NCBI GenBank assembly: GCA_963782495.1
Contig: CAWAJU010000012.1
Span: 62,001-126,000, forward strand
Direction of reading: 5' to 3'
DNA: 64,000 bases
DNA from: DASQBT01 sp963782495
GTDB taxonomy: Bacteria > Pseudomonadota > Gammaproteobacteria > Burkholderiales > Thiobacillaceae
Both the position numbers and the translations under genes were made by a program. This document shows, piece by piece, positions 17,813 to 25,973 of this stretch. How positions within the stretch are numbered: position 1 is the stretch's first letter; the number at the start of each line of letters is the position of its first letter. The notes beneath the pieces were generated by a model that did not search any database, had not been told where the DNA came from, and saw only the letters and a program-made list of their open reading frames with translations.

Positions 17813-18049
17813 CGTAGCGCCTCGAACGACGCGACATTCAGTCTGACGCTGGGAGCAATAGCGGGTGAGCACCTTGCAGCTGTCAAACTCTCACTCGGAG
17901 TTGGACTGCAATCACTCTCATGACCAATACGCATCTGACCCTCTTGGGTGCTTTTGGAGCCGGCCCCATCTCTTGGACAGTAAGATAATGGACTAAGATG
18001 ATCTAAGCGCACGCAGAGATGCTATACGAAACCGAAGGAAGCCATCATC

Positions 18050-19144
18050 ATGCATGACAAGGAAGGGATGTTCATCCGGCGCCTGGCCAGCCAGGGGATA
18101 TCCCGCCGGGCTTTTCTGAAATACTGCGCCACCCTCGCCTCCCTGATGGCCTTGCCGCCCTCCGCAGGCAAAGCCTTCGCCGAAGCGTTGGCCAAAGGTC
18201 CGAGGCCATCAGTCATCTGGCTGTCGTTTCAGGAATGCACCGGTTGTACCGAGTCCATTACCCGCTCGCACGCACCCACGCTGGAAAACCTGATTTTCGA
18301 CACGATCTCCCTCGACTATCACCACACACTCCAGGCCGCTGCCGGGGAAGCCGCCGAGCAGGCCAGGCTGGATGCCATGAAAAAGAACTGGGGCAAGTAT
18401 CTGGTGGTGGTCGACGGTTCGGTGCCGACCAAGGATGGCGGCGTGTATTCCACCATCGCCGGTCAGAGCAATTACGACATGCTGATGGAGACCGTGAAGG
18501 GCGCAGCCGCCATTGTTGCGGTCGGTTCCTGCGCGTCCTTTGGCGGCATTCCACACGCCAATCCCAACCCGACGGGGGCAGTGGCCGTCAGCGATATCGT
18601 CAAGGACAAGCCTGTCATCAATATTTCAGGCTGCCCGCCCATTCCGGTGGTGATGACTGGCGTGCTGGCGCAATACATCGCCCTGGGCACCCTGCCTGAA
18701 CTGGATCACCTCGGCCGGCCCAAGGCATTTTTCGGCGAGACCATACACGACCGTTGCTACCGGCGTCCGTTCTACGACCAGGGCAAATTCGCCAAGACCT
18801 TTGACGATGAGGGCGCACGCAATGGCTGGTGCCTCTTCGAACTGGGCTGCAAGGGACCGGTCACCTACAACGCGTGCGCCACCACGAAATGGAACGAGGG
18901 CACCTCCTTCCCGATCGAGTCGGGTCATGGCTGCCTGGGATGTTCCGAACCCGACTTCTGGGACGCAGGCAGCTTCTACCGGCCCCTATCCGCTCCGGCC
19001 AGACCAATCAGGATCGCCGAGGTGGCCATGGTTGCGGGTGCGGCCGCCGGAGTGGCGGTCGCCATCGCCAACCGCAGTAAGAGGAGCGGCGCCAAGGCCG
19101 CCCACCAGGCCGCGACAGTAACCGATCTGGAGAAGAAGCCATGA
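18050..19144 (+). CDS. hynS: [NiFe] hydrogenase small subunit, Isp-type (group 1e)
   Basis: The 364-residue protein has a Tat signal (ISRRAFLKYC) and an ATG preceded by GAAGGA. Proximal-cluster ligands are the standard four: QECTGC (Cys 63, 66), GSC (161) and SGC. The two extra cysteines of HupS are Gly here (CTGC; CASFGG), so this enzyme should be O2-sensitive. Distal and medial ligands are seen in LGCKGP and HGCLGC. A C-terminal hydrophobic helix (about 321-337) is present. Its stop overlaps isp1 by 4 bases. The gene order hynS-isp1-isp2-hynL is that of Thiocapsa-type Hyn hydrogenases. Confidence 0.92.
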   Translation: MHDKEGMFIRRLASQGISRRAFLKYCATLASLMALPPSAGKAFAEALAKGPRPSVIWLSFQECTGCTESITRSHAPTLENLIFDTISLDYHHTLQAAAGEAAEQARLDAMKKNWGKYLVVVDGSVPTKDGGVYSTIAGQSNYDMLMETVKGAAAIVAVGSCASFGGIPHANPNPTGAVAVSDIVKDKPVINISGCPPIPVVMTGVLAQYIALGTLPELDHLGRPKAFFGETIHDRCYRRPFYDQGKFAKTFDDEGARNGWCLFELGCKGPVTYNACATTKWNEGTSFPIESGHGCLGCSEPDFWDAGSFYRPLSAPARPIRIAEVAMVAGAAAGVAVAIANRSKRSGAKAAHQAATVTDLEKKP

Positions 19145-19809
19145 ACGATCTCGCGTTTCTCACCTGGGTGCGCGGACCCGGCCTGGGTTTCGCCATCAGC
19201 ATTTTTCTGCTGGGCCTGATCTGGCGCCTGATTGAGGTCTTTTCCCTGGGGCGCAAGGCGGATCTGGCGGTCCCCCGTCATCGCCCCGGCGCTTCCGGCT
19301 GGCACACGATTCTGCGCCGGTCGCTGCCTGAACCGGGGGCACTGGCTCGCAAGCCCGTGACCTACGTAAGCTACGTAGGCGGCTACGTCTTTCATATCGG
19401 CTTTTTCATCATCGTGTTGCTGTTCGAGCCGCATATCCAGTTGTTCAAGAGCGTCCTTGGCCTATCCTGGCCGGGCCTGCCATCCCGTATGGTTGATTTC
19501 ATCTCCGTACTCACCATCGCCGCCATGGTCGTGGTCCTGATAGACCGCATCACCAAGAAGGTCAAGCGCTTTCTCTCCACCTTCGACGACTATTTTGCCT
19601 GGACCCTCACCTTCCTGCCGGTGCTGACTGGGTGGATGGCCGTGCAGCACATGCTGCTGCCCTATACCCGGATGCTGGCGGTCCACATACTGTGCGTGGA
19701 AATCTTTCTGGTGTTCTTCCCCTTCACCAAACTCCTGCACGGTGTCGCCACCTTCGGCGCGCGCTGGTACAACGGCAACGTCAACGGTCGAAAGGGGGTG
19801 CCGGTATGA
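19141..19809 (+). CDS. isp1: Isp1, NarI-like cytochrome b of the Hyn hydrogenase
   Basis: The 222-residue membrane protein has about five helices, with His residues placed for two b haems (YVFHIGFF, FEPHIQLF, VQHMLLP, LAVHILCVE, KLLHGV), as in the gamma subunit of nitrate reductase and DsrM. It should shuttle electrons between HynSL and quinone or Isp2. It overlaps hynS by ATGA, and its own TGA overlaps the ATG of the repeat ORF that follows. In the usual arrangement isp2 would come directly next. Confidence 0.9.
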   Translation: MNDLAFLTWVRGPGLGFAISIFLLGLIWRLIEVFSLGRKADLAVPRHRPGASGWHTILRRSLPEPGALARKPVTYVSYVGGYVFHIGFFIIVLLFEPHIQLFKSVLGLSWPGLPSRMVDFISVLTIAAMVVVLIDRITKKVKRFLSTFDDYFAWTLTFLPVLTGWMAVQHMLLPYTRMLAVHILCVEIFLVFFPFTKLLHGVATFGARWYNGNVNGRKGVPV

Positions 19810-20250
19810 GCAGCGTAGAGGGGCCCCACAAAGTGGGGATCGGAGCGTCCGCGAACACCGGCAGGGCGCCGACGTGGCCAAGGCTGATTTACTCCATACC
19901 TGTCAGAGGCGCCGGTATGAGCAGCGTAGAGGGGCCCCACAAAGTGGGGATCGGAGCGTCCGCGAACACCGGCAGGGCGCCGACGTGGCCAAGGCTGATT
20001 TACTCCATACCTGTCAGAGGCGCCGGTATGAGCAGCGTAGAGGGGCCCCACAAAGTGGGGATCGGAGCGTCCGCGAACACCGGCAGGGCGCCGACGTGGC
20101 CAAGGCTGATTTACTCCATACCTGTCAGAGGCGCCGGTATGAGCAGCGTAGAGGGGCCCCACAAAGTGGGGATCGGAGCGTCCGCCAGTACTGGCAAGGC
20201 GCCGACACGAGGGTCCCTCCGATACATGCCTTTCCAGACGGAAGTACCTG
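19800..20250 (+). repeat. tandem array: three identical 111-bp units plus one diverged unit
   Basis: Units run 19800-19910, 19911-20021 and 20022-20132 and appear identical apart from sequence at the outer edge. A fourth (20133-20250) is identical for its first 53 bases, then diverges, and its start-to-start distance to isp2 is 113. Each unit carries GCCGGTATGAGCAGC, a hairpin CCCCAC-AAA-GTGGGG (first at 19824-19838) and a GGGGCCCC palindrome. There are no spacers, so it is not a CRISPR. The identity of units 1-3 points to recent amplification of an older single unit. It lies exactly between isp1 and isp2. Confidence 0.95.
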
Positions 20251-20255
20251 TATGA
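19806..20255 (+). CDS. 149-residue ORF of four 37-38-residue repeats between isp1 and isp2 (unrecognised)
   Basis: Because 111 is divisible by three, the array stays open in one frame. The ATG overlaps the isp1 stop (ATGA) and the TGA overlaps the isp2 ATG (ATGA). Each unit begins MSSVEGPHKVGIGAS and ends in IPVRGAG; the last ends in MPFQTEVPV. No membrane helix, cysteine or known domain is seen. Each unit supplies its own in-frame ATG, so four nested starts are possible. The ancestral form was probably a 38-codon ORF. It may be a real peptide, or merely a translated linker that couples isp1 to isp2. Other frames through the array are open too, which weakens the coding argument. Confidence 0.5.
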   Translation: MSSVEGPHKVGIGASANTGRAPTWPRLIYSIPVRGAGMSSVEGPHKVGIGASANTGRAPTWPRLIYSIPVRGAGMSSVEGPHKVGIGASANTGRAPTWPRLIYSIPVRGAGMSSVEGPHKVGIGASASTGKAPTRGSLRYMPFQTEVPV

Positions 20256-21520
20256 GTGCTTCGCTGGAAAGAGGCATCAACGTCCTCAAGGAAATCATCG
20301 ATGCACCGATTGCAAGCTACTTCGCAAGCTGCGTGCATTGCGGGCTATGTGCGGAAGCCTGCCTGTTCTACACCGAAACCGGTGATCCGAAATACACCCC
20401 TATCCACAAGCTTGAACCGCTGCGTCGCATCTACACCCAGGAGTACACGATACTGGGCCGGCTGGCCAAGTTGATCGGGCTGGCCAAGGCCGTCACCGAC
20501 GACGAGTTGGAAGAATGGAAGGAGCTGGTCTACAACAGCTGCACCATGTGCGGACGCTGCTCCCTGGTCTGCCCGGTGGGCAACGACATCGTCTACATGG
20601 TGCGCAAGTTCCGCGAAGGCATGGCGCTCTCCGGCCATGCCCCGCAAGACATCGTCAACGCCAGCCGGAGGACAATTGAGATCGGCAGTCCCATGGGCGT
20701 CAAGCTGCCCGCCGTAAAGGCCCAGATCGGCCACCTCCTGGCGGAGACCGGCCTGGAAGCGCCGCTGGACCAAGTCGGCGCTGAGTACATGGTGCTGCTC
20801 TCTTCCATGGAGATCATCAACTTCCCCGAGTACCTGGCTGCGATTGCAAAGATCATGAAGCAGGCAGGAAAGAGCTGGACGCTCTGCTCGACAGCGTTTG
20901 AGGCGACCAACAGCGGCATCCAGCTTGGTGTGTCGGACCTTGCCGCCACCATCGTGTCGCGCGTCGTGGATGGTGCCGAACGCCTCAAGGTCAAGACCGT
21001 CGTCAGCCCGGAATGCGGTCATGCCTACACGGCACTGCGCTGGGAAGGGCCCAATCTCATCGGCCGGCCCTACAAATTCAAGGTGCAGCATATCCTGGAA
21101 GTGCTGGATGAATTGCGCGGCCAGGGACTGCTGAAAACCCAAGGCTTCGAAGAGGATCGGCTGACCTTTCACGATCCCTGTCAGTTGGTGCGTCGCGGCG
21201 GCGTTATCGAGGAGCCGCGCACCCTGATGAACATGGTCGCAAAGAATTTTGTTGAAATGCCGGACCCAGGCAAGATGAACTGGTGCTGTGGGGGCGGCGG
21301 GGGAGCCAGCGCAATCGAGGACGCCAGGGAGCTCCGCCTGGAGGCCTTCAAGCGCAAGAAGTCCCAGTTGGAAGCGGTCAGGCCGGACCGCATGGTCACC
21401 GCCTGCGCCAACTGCCGCATCGTCCTGGAAGAGGGCTTGGAGCATTACCAGATGGACATCGCGGTGGTGGGCCTGACCGAGATCATCGCCGAGCATCTGG
21501 CGGAACCCGTCAAGTCCTGA
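20252..21520 (+). CDS. isp2: Isp2, HdrD/DsrK-like iron-sulfur protein of the Hyn hydrogenase
   Basis: The 422-residue protein has two ferredoxin-type [4Fe-4S] motifs (Cys 27, 30, 33, 37 in CVHCGLCAEAC; Cys 97, 100, 103, 107 in CTMCGRCSLVCP) and two CCG-type domains, one with SPECGHAY and one with HDPCQLV...NWCCGGGGG...ACANC. This is the heterodisulfide-reductase HdrD/DsrK architecture of Isp2. It probably sits on the cytoplasmic face with Isp1 and links hydrogenase electrons to a thiol/disulfide or sulfur substrate. The ATG at 20252 was chosen from the Isp2-like start and the ATGA overlap; the frame is open through the repeats upstream. Confidence 0.92.
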   Translation: MSASLERGINVLKEIIDAPIASYFASCVHCGLCAEACLFYTETGDPKYTPIHKLEPLRRIYTQEYTILGRLAKLIGLAKAVTDDELEEWKELVYNSCTMCGRCSLVCPVGNDIVYMVRKFREGMALSGHAPQDIVNASRRTIEIGSPMGVKLPAVKAQIGHLLAETGLEAPLDQVGAEYMVLLSSMEIINFPEYLAAIAKIMKQAGKSWTLCSTAFEATNSGIQLGVSDLAATIVSRVVDGAERLKVKTVVSPECGHAYTALRWEGPNLIGRPYKFKVQHILEVLDELRGQGLLKTQGFEEDRLTFHDPCQLVRRGGVIEEPRTLMNMVAKNFVEMPDPGKMNWCCGGGGGASAIEDARELRLEAFKRKKSQLEAVRPDRMVTACANCRIVLEEGLEHYQMDIAVVGLTEIIAEHLAEPVKS

Positions 21521-21538
21521 TCGGCTGGAGAGACAAAC

Positions 21539-21985
21539 ATGGCAATCAACAACGACAGCGAATTCAAGGCGGCTTTGAGCGCGCTTTCGCCGGACCGCCA
21601 GCGCCTCGCTGCGGCCCGCCTTGTGGAGAACGTGCTGCCGTTGTGCAAGGATCCGCGGGTCAAAGGTGCGGTGACCGCAGCCAGACGCGAGGACATCACC
21701 GATGCTGAGCTTGCGGCCATGTACCAAGCAGCCAAGGCCGCCAGCGTGGATAGCTACACCGAGTGCGGCAGGGAATGCGACTGGAACAATCAGGCTGGAC
21801 ACTTCGTTGCACTGGCAGCGCTCTCCTGTGTCATGCCCGCCAGGGAGGGCGCCAATCTTTGCTGGGACGCCGCCATGCAGGCACGCATGGCGCGCACCTT
21901 CGAGACCATTGCGGCGGGGGCCGGCACGGAAAACCACGAGGCAGACGCCCAGTATCGAATCCTGACCGAATTTCTGAAGAAATGA
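21539..21985 (+). CDS. unrecognised 148-residue protein between isp2 and hynL
   Basis: The gene starts at ATG after GGAGAGACAAAC and lies 18 bases after isp2 and 10 before hynL, so it is clearly part of the operon. The protein is soluble, mostly helical by composition, with five cysteines: PLCKD, SYTECGREC, ALSCVMP and NLCWD. I do not recognise a family. Published Hyn operons usually run isp2 directly into hynL, so it looks like an insertion. A maturation chaperone or an extra electron-transfer adaptor is possible; neither is shown by motif. Confidence 0.8.
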   Translation: MAINNDSEFKAALSALSPDRQRLAAARLVENVLPLCKDPRVKGAVTAARREDITDAELAAMYQAAKAASVDSYTECGRECDWNNQAGHFVALAALSCVMPAREGANLCWDAAMQARMARTFETIAAGAGTENHEADAQYRILTEFLKK

Positions 21986-21995
21986 GGGGAACGCC

Positions 21996-23771
21996 GTGAC
22001 CACCGTACAGCGCGTCGTTGTTGACCCCATCACCCGGATCGAGGGCCATCTGCGCATCGAGGCGGCAACCGACGAGAGCGGCAAGATCACCCAGGCCTAC
22101 TCGGCCGGCACCATGGTGCGCGGCATCGAAATCATCCTGCGTGGCCGTGACCCCCGCGACGCCTGGGCCTTCGCCCAACGCATCTGCGGGGTCTGCACGC
22201 TGGTGCATGGCATTGCCTCGGTGCGCTCGGTCGAGGACGCACTCAAGATCGAGATTCCCCACAACGCCGAGCTGATCCGCAACCTGATGATCGGCGCCCA
22301 ATATGTGCATGACCATGTGATGCACTTCTATCACCTGCATGCGCTCGATTGGGTGGATGTGGTGTCGGCGCTCAAGGCCGACCCGAAGGCCACCTCCGAA
22401 CTGGCGCAGAGCATCAGCGGCTGGCCCAAATCCTCCCCCGGATACTTCGCTGACACGCAGAAGCGCATCAAGAACTTCGTCGAAGCGGGGCAGCTTGGCA
22501 TATTTGCCAACGGTTATTGGGGAAACCCGGCCTACAAGCTCCCCCCTGAAGCCAATCTGATGGCGGTCGCACACTATCTGGAGGCCCTGGCCTGGCAACG
22601 CGATGTCGCAAAGCTGCACACCATTTTCGGTGGCAAGAACCCCCATCCCAACTTTGTGGTGGGCGGGGTGCCCAGCGCCATCAGCGTCCATCCCCAACAA
22701 ATCGGGCGGGCCGGCGCGGGCATCGGCGGCGGACAGGATGCCACGGCGGTGAATATCGTCGGGCTGGAAACCGTGCAGAACATCATCAAGCAGATGCAGG
22801 AATTCGTCGACCAGGTGTATGTGCCGGACACCCTGGCCATCGCCTCTTATTACAAGGACTGGGGCACGCGCGGCGAAGGGCTGGGCAATTTCATGTGTTT
22901 CGGCGACTTCCCCGAAAAGAGCATCCGGGATGTGGATTCGTTGATGATTCCGCGCGGGGTCATTCTCAACCGCGACCTGTCCGTCATCCATCCCATTGAC
23001 CTGGATGCCGATGGCGAGATTCAGGAATTCGTCACCCACTCCTGGTACAAGTATCAGGAAGGGGATGCCAAGGGCTTGCACCCCTACAAGGGCGAAACTG
23101 AACTCAATTACACCGGACCGAAGCCGCCCTACCAGCAACTCGATGTGGACGCCAAGTATTCCTGGCTCAAGTCGCCGCGCTGGAAAGGCAAGGCCATGGA
23201 AGTGGGACCACTGGCCCGCGTACTGCTGCTCTATGCCAAGGGCCACGAGCCGACCAAGGAACTGGTGGGCATGACGCTGAAGCAACTGGACATACCGCTG
23301 CAGGCCCTCTACTCGACCCTGGGCCGCACCGCCGCCCGCACCCTGGAAACCAAGATCATTGCCGATTCCATGCAAGGCTGGTACGACCAACTCATGGCCA
23401 ACATCAAGGCCGGCGACGTTCGCACCTTCAACGAAAAGAACTGGGATCCCTCGACCTGGCCCTCGCACGCCCAAGGGGTGGGTCTCATGGAAGCGCCGCG
23501 CGGCGGGCTGTCCCACTGGATCGTGATCGAGGACGGCCGCATTGCCAACTACCAGGCCGTGGTGCCCAGCACCTGGAATGCCGGCCCGCGCGACCCTTCC
23601 GGCCAGCCGGGGGCCTACGAAGCGGCCCTGCAGGACAACCACGTGCTGCAGAACCCCAAGCAGCCGATAGAAATTCTCCGCACCATCCATAGCTTCGACC
23701 CGTGCATTGCCTGTGCAGTCCATGTCATCGATCCGGACGGCGAGGAATTGGTGCAAGTGAAAGTGAGTTGA
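21996..23771 (+). CDS. hynL: [NiFe] hydrogenase large subunit, Isp-type (group 1e)
   Basis: The 591-residue protein has DPITRIEGHLRIE, the first nickel motif RICGVCTLVHG and the second DPCIACAVHV at the C-terminus. About 15 residues after the final His form the protease-cleaved tail. The start is a GTG preceded by GAGGGGAACGCC. It pairs with HynS although it is separated from it by isp1, the repeat ORF, isp2 and the 148-residue gene. It is clearly related to, but distinct from, HupL at 5574. No dedicated maturation protease gene is seen nearby. Confidence 0.95.
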   Translation: MTTVQRVVVDPITRIEGHLRIEAATDESGKITQAYSAGTMVRGIEIILRGRDPRDAWAFAQRICGVCTLVHGIASVRSVEDALKIEIPHNAELIRNLMIGAQYVHDHVMHFYHLHALDWVDVVSALKADPKATSELAQSISGWPKSSPGYFADTQKRIKNFVEAGQLGIFANGYWGNPAYKLPPEANLMAVAHYLEALAWQRDVAKLHTIFGGKNPHPNFVVGGVPSAISVHPQQIGRAGAGIGGGQDATAVNIVGLETVQNIIKQMQEFVDQVYVPDTLAIASYYKDWGTRGEGLGNFMCFGDFPEKSIRDVDSLMIPRGVILNRDLSVIHPIDLDADGEIQEFVTHSWYKYQEGDAKGLHPYKGETELNYTGPKPPYQQLDVDAKYSWLKSPRWKGKAMEVGPLARVLLLYAKGHEPTKELVGMTLKQLDIPLQALYSTLGRTAARTLETKIIADSMQGWYDQLMANIKAGDVRTFNEKNWDPSTWPSHAQGVGLMEAPRGGLSHWIVIEDGRIANYQAVVPSTWNAGPRDPSGQPGAYEAALQDNHVLQNPKQPIEILRTIHSFDPCIACAVHVIDPDGEELVQVKVS

Positions 23772-23829
23772 GCGCACCCTGAGCTAAGATGAAATCGGGG
23801 AGTGTTCCCTGATGCCTGGGGAGACCAAA

Positions 23830-24075
23830 ATGGGCACCAATACATACGGCTGGGGCGGCTGGAAGATGCCTTTGTTGCATCCCAACGATCCCGATTATTG
23901 CGAATACGGCTGTCCCATCTGCACCAGGGCGCGCCAGCCGGGCCATCCGGTGGCTCGATCCATACAGAGGGTGGAATTGGCCCTGACCGGTGGAGGCTGC
24001 TGGTGGGGCCGGGCGCGCAGACAGAAATACGGGGTGCAAGCGGATGAGCCCATCCCGCCGCAGAGACGCGGATGA
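23830..24075 (+). CDS. small Trp/Gly-rich Cys-motif protein (unrecognised)
   Basis: An 81-residue frame starts at ATG six bases after GGGGAG. It begins with a TYGWGGWKMPLLHP segment, followed by YCEYGCPICTRAR (a CxxxCxxC-type metal or Fe-S site), then GGGCWWGRARRQKYG. The composition (Trp, Gly, Cys, Arg) is unusual, and the ordered Cys motif suggests a real metal-binding small protein rather than noise. It lies 58 bases beyond hynL and could belong to the hyn transcript. I do not recognise a family. Confidence 0.62.
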   Translation: MGTNTYGWGGWKMPLLHPNDPDYCEYGCPICTRARQPGHPVARSIQRVELALTGGGCWWGRARRQKYGVQADEPIPPQRRG

Positions 24076-24201
24076 TTCAGGTAACGGTTGGCGGCAATGG
24101 ACTGAATCGCAGATGAAGCAAAGGTGGCAGGCGAGCCCGTGGCCAATTCGGGGAGTGAGTTGTTTGATCGCGCGTGAGTTTACCGGGTACACGAATACAC
24201 C

Positions 24202-24519
24202 ATGGAAGATGTAATCAGTCGTCTGCTGGATGCGGAAGTGAAGGCCGAGACAATAGTCGGCGAGGCCAACCGGCAAAAGGAAGTGCTGATCAATGAAGCG
24301 CGCGACAAGGCCTTGTTGATGGAACAGCAATTCGAAGCCAACCGTGATCACCTGCGTGCACCATTCCTCAATGAGGCAGAGGGTCGCGCCCGGGAGGCCG
24401 TGGCCGAACTTAACCGGAAATACCTGGAGCGCCAGCGCAATCTGAGGGAGTCGGCCGCCCGGCACGAATTGGAGGCCGTCGCCGCTGCGGTTGCGTTGAT
24501 ATTGGATCCCGGCCGCTAG
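24202..24519 (+). CDS. A/V-type ATPase peripheral-stalk subunit (H/G-like)
   Basis: The 105-residue protein is almost entirely charged helix with coiled-coil character (EDVISRLLDAEVKAETIVGEAN, then long Glu/Arg/Ala heptads). The size and pattern match subunit H/G of archaeal-type ATPases, which pairs with subunit E in the peripheral stalk. It starts the ATPase gene set, 21 bases before the subunit C gene. Assignment rests on coiled-coil pattern plus position, not on a unique motif. Confidence 0.72.
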   Translation: MEDVISRLLDAEVKAETIVGEANRQKEVLINEARDKALLMEQQFEANRDHLRAPFLNEAEGRAREAVAELNRKYLERQRNLRESAARHELEAVAAAVALILDPGR

Positions 24520-24539
24520 ATTCGGCAGGCGCGATCCCC

Positions 24540-25556
24540 GTGCACGCGTACCTCAATACCCGCGTCAGCCTTTTTGCCCGTCAGCTATGGGCCCCGGGTG
24601 CCTTGGACAAACTCCTCAACCAGCCGGCCGAAACCGTGCGCAATGTGCTCGGCGACCATGGCCTTGGTTTTCTTGCTCCGGGCTACCGCGCGGTGGACGC
24701 GCTCTCACTGGAAGCCCAGATCACCATCAAACTGCTGGACGAGGCCCGCATTTTGCTGCGTCCGCTGCAAGGTGCCGAACGGCAGTTCCTGTTCTACTGG
24801 ATCGAGCGCTTTGAAGTATCCAATATCAAGACTCTCATCCGTGCCAAGCTCGCTCAGGAGCGAGCGGCCGACATCACGCCCAGGCTGGTCAACATGGGCC
24901 CATTCGCCCGCCTGGATCTGGTCAACCTGGTCCACGCGGAAGATGTAGACGAACTGCTGCAGCGCTTGGAAACCGGCCCATACGCCTTAATCGCCCGCAA
25001 TGCCCGACTCGCTTTCGAACAGACCCGGGATCCCTTCATGCTCGACGCCACACTGGACCGGACCTACTACGAAAGCCTGGCACAGCAGGCGCGGGCCCTT
25101 GAGGGTGAGGCGGGTCAGCCGTTGCAAAAGCTGATGGCCGGGCTGATAGACCCGATCAATCTGGTCTGGCTGCTGCGCTACCGCTTCAACTACAACCTTC
25201 CCGCCGCCCAGGTGTATTACCTGTTGCCCGGCAAGGGATACAGGCTGCCGGATACCGCGCTGCGTGAACTTGTCACCCTGGCCAGCCTGGAAGCGGTCCT
25301 ACAGGCTCTCCCGGCGGAGCTCAAGAAAGTCGTCGGCGGCGCACGCGACATTCCGGAAGTGTTCATGCGCATGGAACAGGATGCGGTCGTCGCTGCGCGC
25401 AAAATCGTCGCCTCCCAAGCCAATGTGCTGGCCCGCTGCTTTGCCTACCTGATCCTGCGCGAACGCGATCTGCGCCGGGCGAGGGCCTTGAGCAGAGGCT
25501 ATTATCTGGGTCTCAGCGCGGACAATATGCGCGCGGCCCTGAGCCCCGGGTCCTGA
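24540..25556 (+). CDS. atpC: A/V-type ATPase subunit C (V-type d-like central stalk subunit)
   Basis: The 338-residue, mostly helical protein starts at GTG (HAYLNTRVSLFARQLW) and has the family's Tyr- and Leu-rich helical repeats, for example FYWIERFEVSNIKTLIRAKL and LVWLLRYRFNYNLP, known from subunit C/d that caps the K ring. Length matches the family. After it the ATPase set is interrupted for about 4 kb before subunit I resumes. Confidence 0.83.
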   Translation: MHAYLNTRVSLFARQLWAPGALDKLLNQPAETVRNVLGDHGLGFLAPGYRAVDALSLEAQITIKLLDEARILLRPLQGAERQFLFYWIERFEVSNIKTLIRAKLAQERAADITPRLVNMGPFARLDLVNLVHAEDVDELLQRLETGPYALIARNARLAFEQTRDPFMLDATLDRTYYESLAQQARALEGEAGQPLQKLMAGLIDPINLVWLLRYRFNYNLPAAQVYYLLPGKGYRLPDTALRELVTLASLEAVLQALPAELKKVVGGARDIPEVFMRMEQDAVVAARKIVASQANVLARCFAYLILRERDLRRARALSRGYYLGLSADNMRAALSPGS

Positions 25557-25973
25557 CCTTGCAAGCCCAGCGGAGCGGCCTGGCGCGGCCATTTGAATAG
25601 GCCCGCTGGCATGGACAAGGCGCGAAGCGCCATTTGCGCCTCAAGATCCTGCTCCGGAATGAGCGATAGCCTGGCAGATCACGCGATCATTCGGGCGCAG
25701 CAAAGGCCGAATCCGGGCGCCGGGGCATCCGTTCTTGCGGAACGTCAAACTTTCGTCTGGTCGTTCTTCCATATCCGGCGTTTTCAATTAGGGTTACAAA
25801 GCGGTCAAGCCTTGCTTGGACCGCGACGGGCTCAGTTCCATGGCATGCAGGTCGAGTTGCGGCATACGCGACCAATTTTGCCAGCCAAGAGTCTGGCCAG
25901 GGCACAAGGATGGCGGGTTCGCATGCCACAAAGGGCGACGGCCGATCCTCTTCCGGTTCAAGGAGGCAAGCTC
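25557..25973 (+). other. gene-free interval inside the ATPase region
   Basis: No credible gene is present on either strand; the frames here lack motifs and good starts. The last bases hold the strong ribosome binding site AAGGAGG of the following flavoprotein. The length suggests that the flavoprotein has its own promoter, but no clear -35/-10 pair was identified. Confidence 0.5.

Noticed and set aside
19800..20250. Possible CRISPR array
   Set aside because: The units are directly adjacent with no unique spacers, the unit is 111 bp, and no cas genes are near.
21831..23777. Long antisense open frame opposite hynL (and similar ones opposite psrC, isp2, atpI and the DUF1631 gene)
   Set aside because: These mirror strongly coding GC-rich genes, have His/Gly/Arg-rich composition without motifs, and lack ribosome binding sites.
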